DNA of 6,781 bases from the NCBI GenBank assembly GCA_021107335.1, contig JAIOSZ010000291.1:1-6781 (forward strand), in the 5' to 3' direction. Position 1 is the stretch's first letter, and every line of letters begins with the position of its first letter. This document shows, piece after piece, positions 5,880 through 6,781 of the stretch. Position numbers and translations under genes: made by a program. The notes below the pieces were generated by a model that saw only the letters and a program-made list of their open reading frames with translations, ran no database searches and was not told where the DNA came from. Source of the DNA: Desulfuromonadaceae bacterium (GTDB taxonomy: Bacteria; Desulfobacterota; Desulfuromonadia; Desulfuromonadales; Syntrophotaleaceae).

Positions 5880-6374
5880 TTATCCTGCCTCCCTCTTCCA
5901 TTCTTTGATTCCGTAACGCAACCTATGTTTGGTGGGTACTCGGGACAGTATCCGTCGATTGTCAAAGCGGTTAACGTCTTCGTTTGTAACCTGCCTCGAG
6001 CTAACATAGGATGATACGAGTCTTGGGCTATGGTCTGCATCGGACTTCCCATCCTCAAACTTTGGCTGCCTTAGATACTGAATGATCATCCAGTCTGTCA
6101 TTTCCCGAGTCTTGTAGGCTGAAGGCAAGGCGTCATATAGATCACTGGCACTATCCCCATGCATCTTTTGCATCAATAATTTCATCTTCCAATTGACAAC
6201 TTTAGAGAAACGCAGGTCTCGGTTTAACTCTCTAATGGCGCATATAGCATTCCACCGCTGGTCGGACAGCTGACTTACCAAACTCTCTTTGATTTCCACG
6301 CGTTTGCCAGCCGGACAGTAATCAAAAATGCTACCGCATCTCAGAAACAGTAGACTCAAAACAGGGCTTAGCAT
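5880..6374 (-). CDS. orphan 164-aa hypothetical protein, lower GC than its neighbours
   Basis: Not recognised. ATG 6374 is preferred because AGGAGA (6381-6386) lies 6 nt upstream. A longer reading from 6464 would overlap the 3' end of the upstream gene and adds 30 residues with no ribosome binding site. The 164-aa protein opens with a short hydrophobic stretch (LSPVLSLLFL, residues 2-11) followed by Cys13 and Cys20. This may be a weak signal or anchor, but Arg12 before Cys13 spoils a lipobox. The rest is polar and basic: VSQLSDQRWNAICAIRELN (33-51), MKLLMQKMHG (64-73), REMTDWMIIQYLRQPKF (90-106), and an Arg/Lys-rich C-terminus (139-162). No known motif is visible. Its base composition is clearly more AT-rich than the genes on either side, which suggests recent acquisition or relaxed selection. 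It is co-directional with the flanking minus-strand genes (61 and 65 nt gaps). Confidence 0.5.
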   Translation of the reverse strand: MLSPVLSLLFLRCGSIFDYCPAGKRVEIKESLVSQLSDQRWNAICAIRELNRDLRFSKVVNWKMKLLMQKMHGDSASDLYDALPSAYKTREMTDWMIIQYLRQPKFEDGKSDADHSPRLVSSYVSSRQVTNEDVNRFDNRRILSRVPTKHRLRYGIKEWKREAG

Positions 6375-6435
6375 ACGTGCTCTCCTAACCTTGACTTCAG
6401 CGGGAGCAGCAAGCGATCCTCTATAATTATTTCTT

Positions 6436-6781
6436 TTAGGGCAACTCGGGAAAGGGACTGACAACCTGCCAAACGCCCTGTTTCATCCCTTCACCCTGCT
6501 GGTAGACCCACTCCTGCTTCAGACGGTATTTCTTCACCACCACCGACGGCAACCGGTAATATTCAAGCAGGGTTACGGTATCGGCTTTTCGTTGATCGTC
6601 GCTAAATTCCACCGACTGAGGCTGAACGCCAACAAAATGCAGGTCCTCGTCGACCTGGCAGTTCTCCAGGTACGCCTCCTTCTGCTCCGGTGCCAGATAG
6701 CGGCCGGCCCCATTGCAATCCTGCCAGCGCAATCGCTCGATGAAATCGTCCCGTGCCTCGAGCATGGTCTCTTCTGGGCGC
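6436..6781 (-). CDS. hypothetical protein, 5' end outside the window
   Basis: The frame is open from the right edge of the window to TAA 6436-6438, with at least 114 residues visible. An ATG at 6765 exists, but the frame reads on upstream (RPEETMLEARDDF) and only a weak AGAAGAG precedes it, so the true start is probably beyond the edge. Visible pattern: a helix FIERLRWQDCNGAGRYL, then acidic strand-rich sequence VGVQPQSVEFSDDQRKADTV, LLEYYRLPSVVVKKYRLKQE, and a terminal WVYQQ ... GVWQVVSPFP. Helix first, then several antiparallel strands ending in W-x-V, resembles the NTF2/SnoaL-like fold of small exported or lipoprotein hypotheticals. That fold assignment is an inference from the pattern only. 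Codon use is GC-rich and native-looking, unlike the next gene downstream. Confidence 0.65.
   Translation of the reverse strand, partial: RPEETMLEARDDFIERLRWQDCNGAGRYLAPEQKEAYLENCQVDEDLHFVGVQPQSVEFSDDQRKADTVTLLEYYRLPSVVVKKYRLKQEWVYQQGEGMKQGVWQVVSPFPELP

Noticed and set aside
5846..6058. A 70-codon minus-strand frame inside the orphan gene
   Set aside because: It begins at a TTG without a spaced ribosome binding site and lies inside the longer frame that has a good one. A frameshifted remnant cannot be fully excluded.
1..6781. CRISPR array, tRNA or rRNA gene, IS element or riboswitch
   Set aside because: No regularly spaced direct repeats, no tRNA cloverleaf or rRNA sequence, no transposase-like protein or terminal inverted repeats, and no aptamer-like leader were seen by eye on either strand.

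Overview
The window looks like chromosomal DNA from an anaerobic, medium-to-high GC Gram-negative bacterium. The Se/S-carrier plus cysteine desulfurase pair, the DUF364 protein, the molybdate-binding protein, the Cache chemoreceptor and the diderm lipoprotein signal all fit a Desulfuromonadia-type (former Deltaproteobacteria) genome. That assignment is an inference from gene content only.

Positions 1-2987 (+) form a tightly spaced run of four genes. They are the 3' part of a DUF4213/DUF364 putative metal-chelation protein, a 90-aa DUF3343 Se/S-carrier-like protein, a 389-aa PLP-dependent cysteine desulfurase-like enzyme, and modA for a periplasmic molybdate-binding protein. The set suggests chalcogen (S or Se) mobilisation linked to molybdenum or another metal, as seen around selenium-dependent molybdenum hydroxylase loci. 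modA carries one in-frame TAA at codon 55 and otherwise reads through to a full-length protein, so it is either a young pseudogene, a readthrough case or a sequence error.

Positions 2988-3193 are a spacer. It holds a candidate sigma70-type promoter for the next gene and, on the minus strand, a 35-codon very basic ORF behind a perfect AAGGAGG ribosome binding site, antisense to the end of modA.

Positions 3194-5251 (+) encode a 685-aa transmembrane chemoreceptor. Its Cache sensor and HAMP regions look normal. The cytoplasmic signalling hairpin is shortened in both arms, lacks both methylation segments, and has a substituted tip. A 63-aa unknown protein follows (5358-5549), then a strong hairpin at 5580-5622 that can terminate transcription from both sides.

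Positions 5710-6781 are read on the minus strand and converge on that terminator. In transcription order they are the 3' part of a conserved-looking hypothetical protein, a 164-aa orphan of visibly lower GC than its neighbours, and a 34-aa lipoprotein precursor with a 15-residue mature part. Together, the stopped modA, the eroded chemoreceptor and the AT-richer orphan/mini-lipoprotein segment suggest a region undergoing gene decay and turnover.
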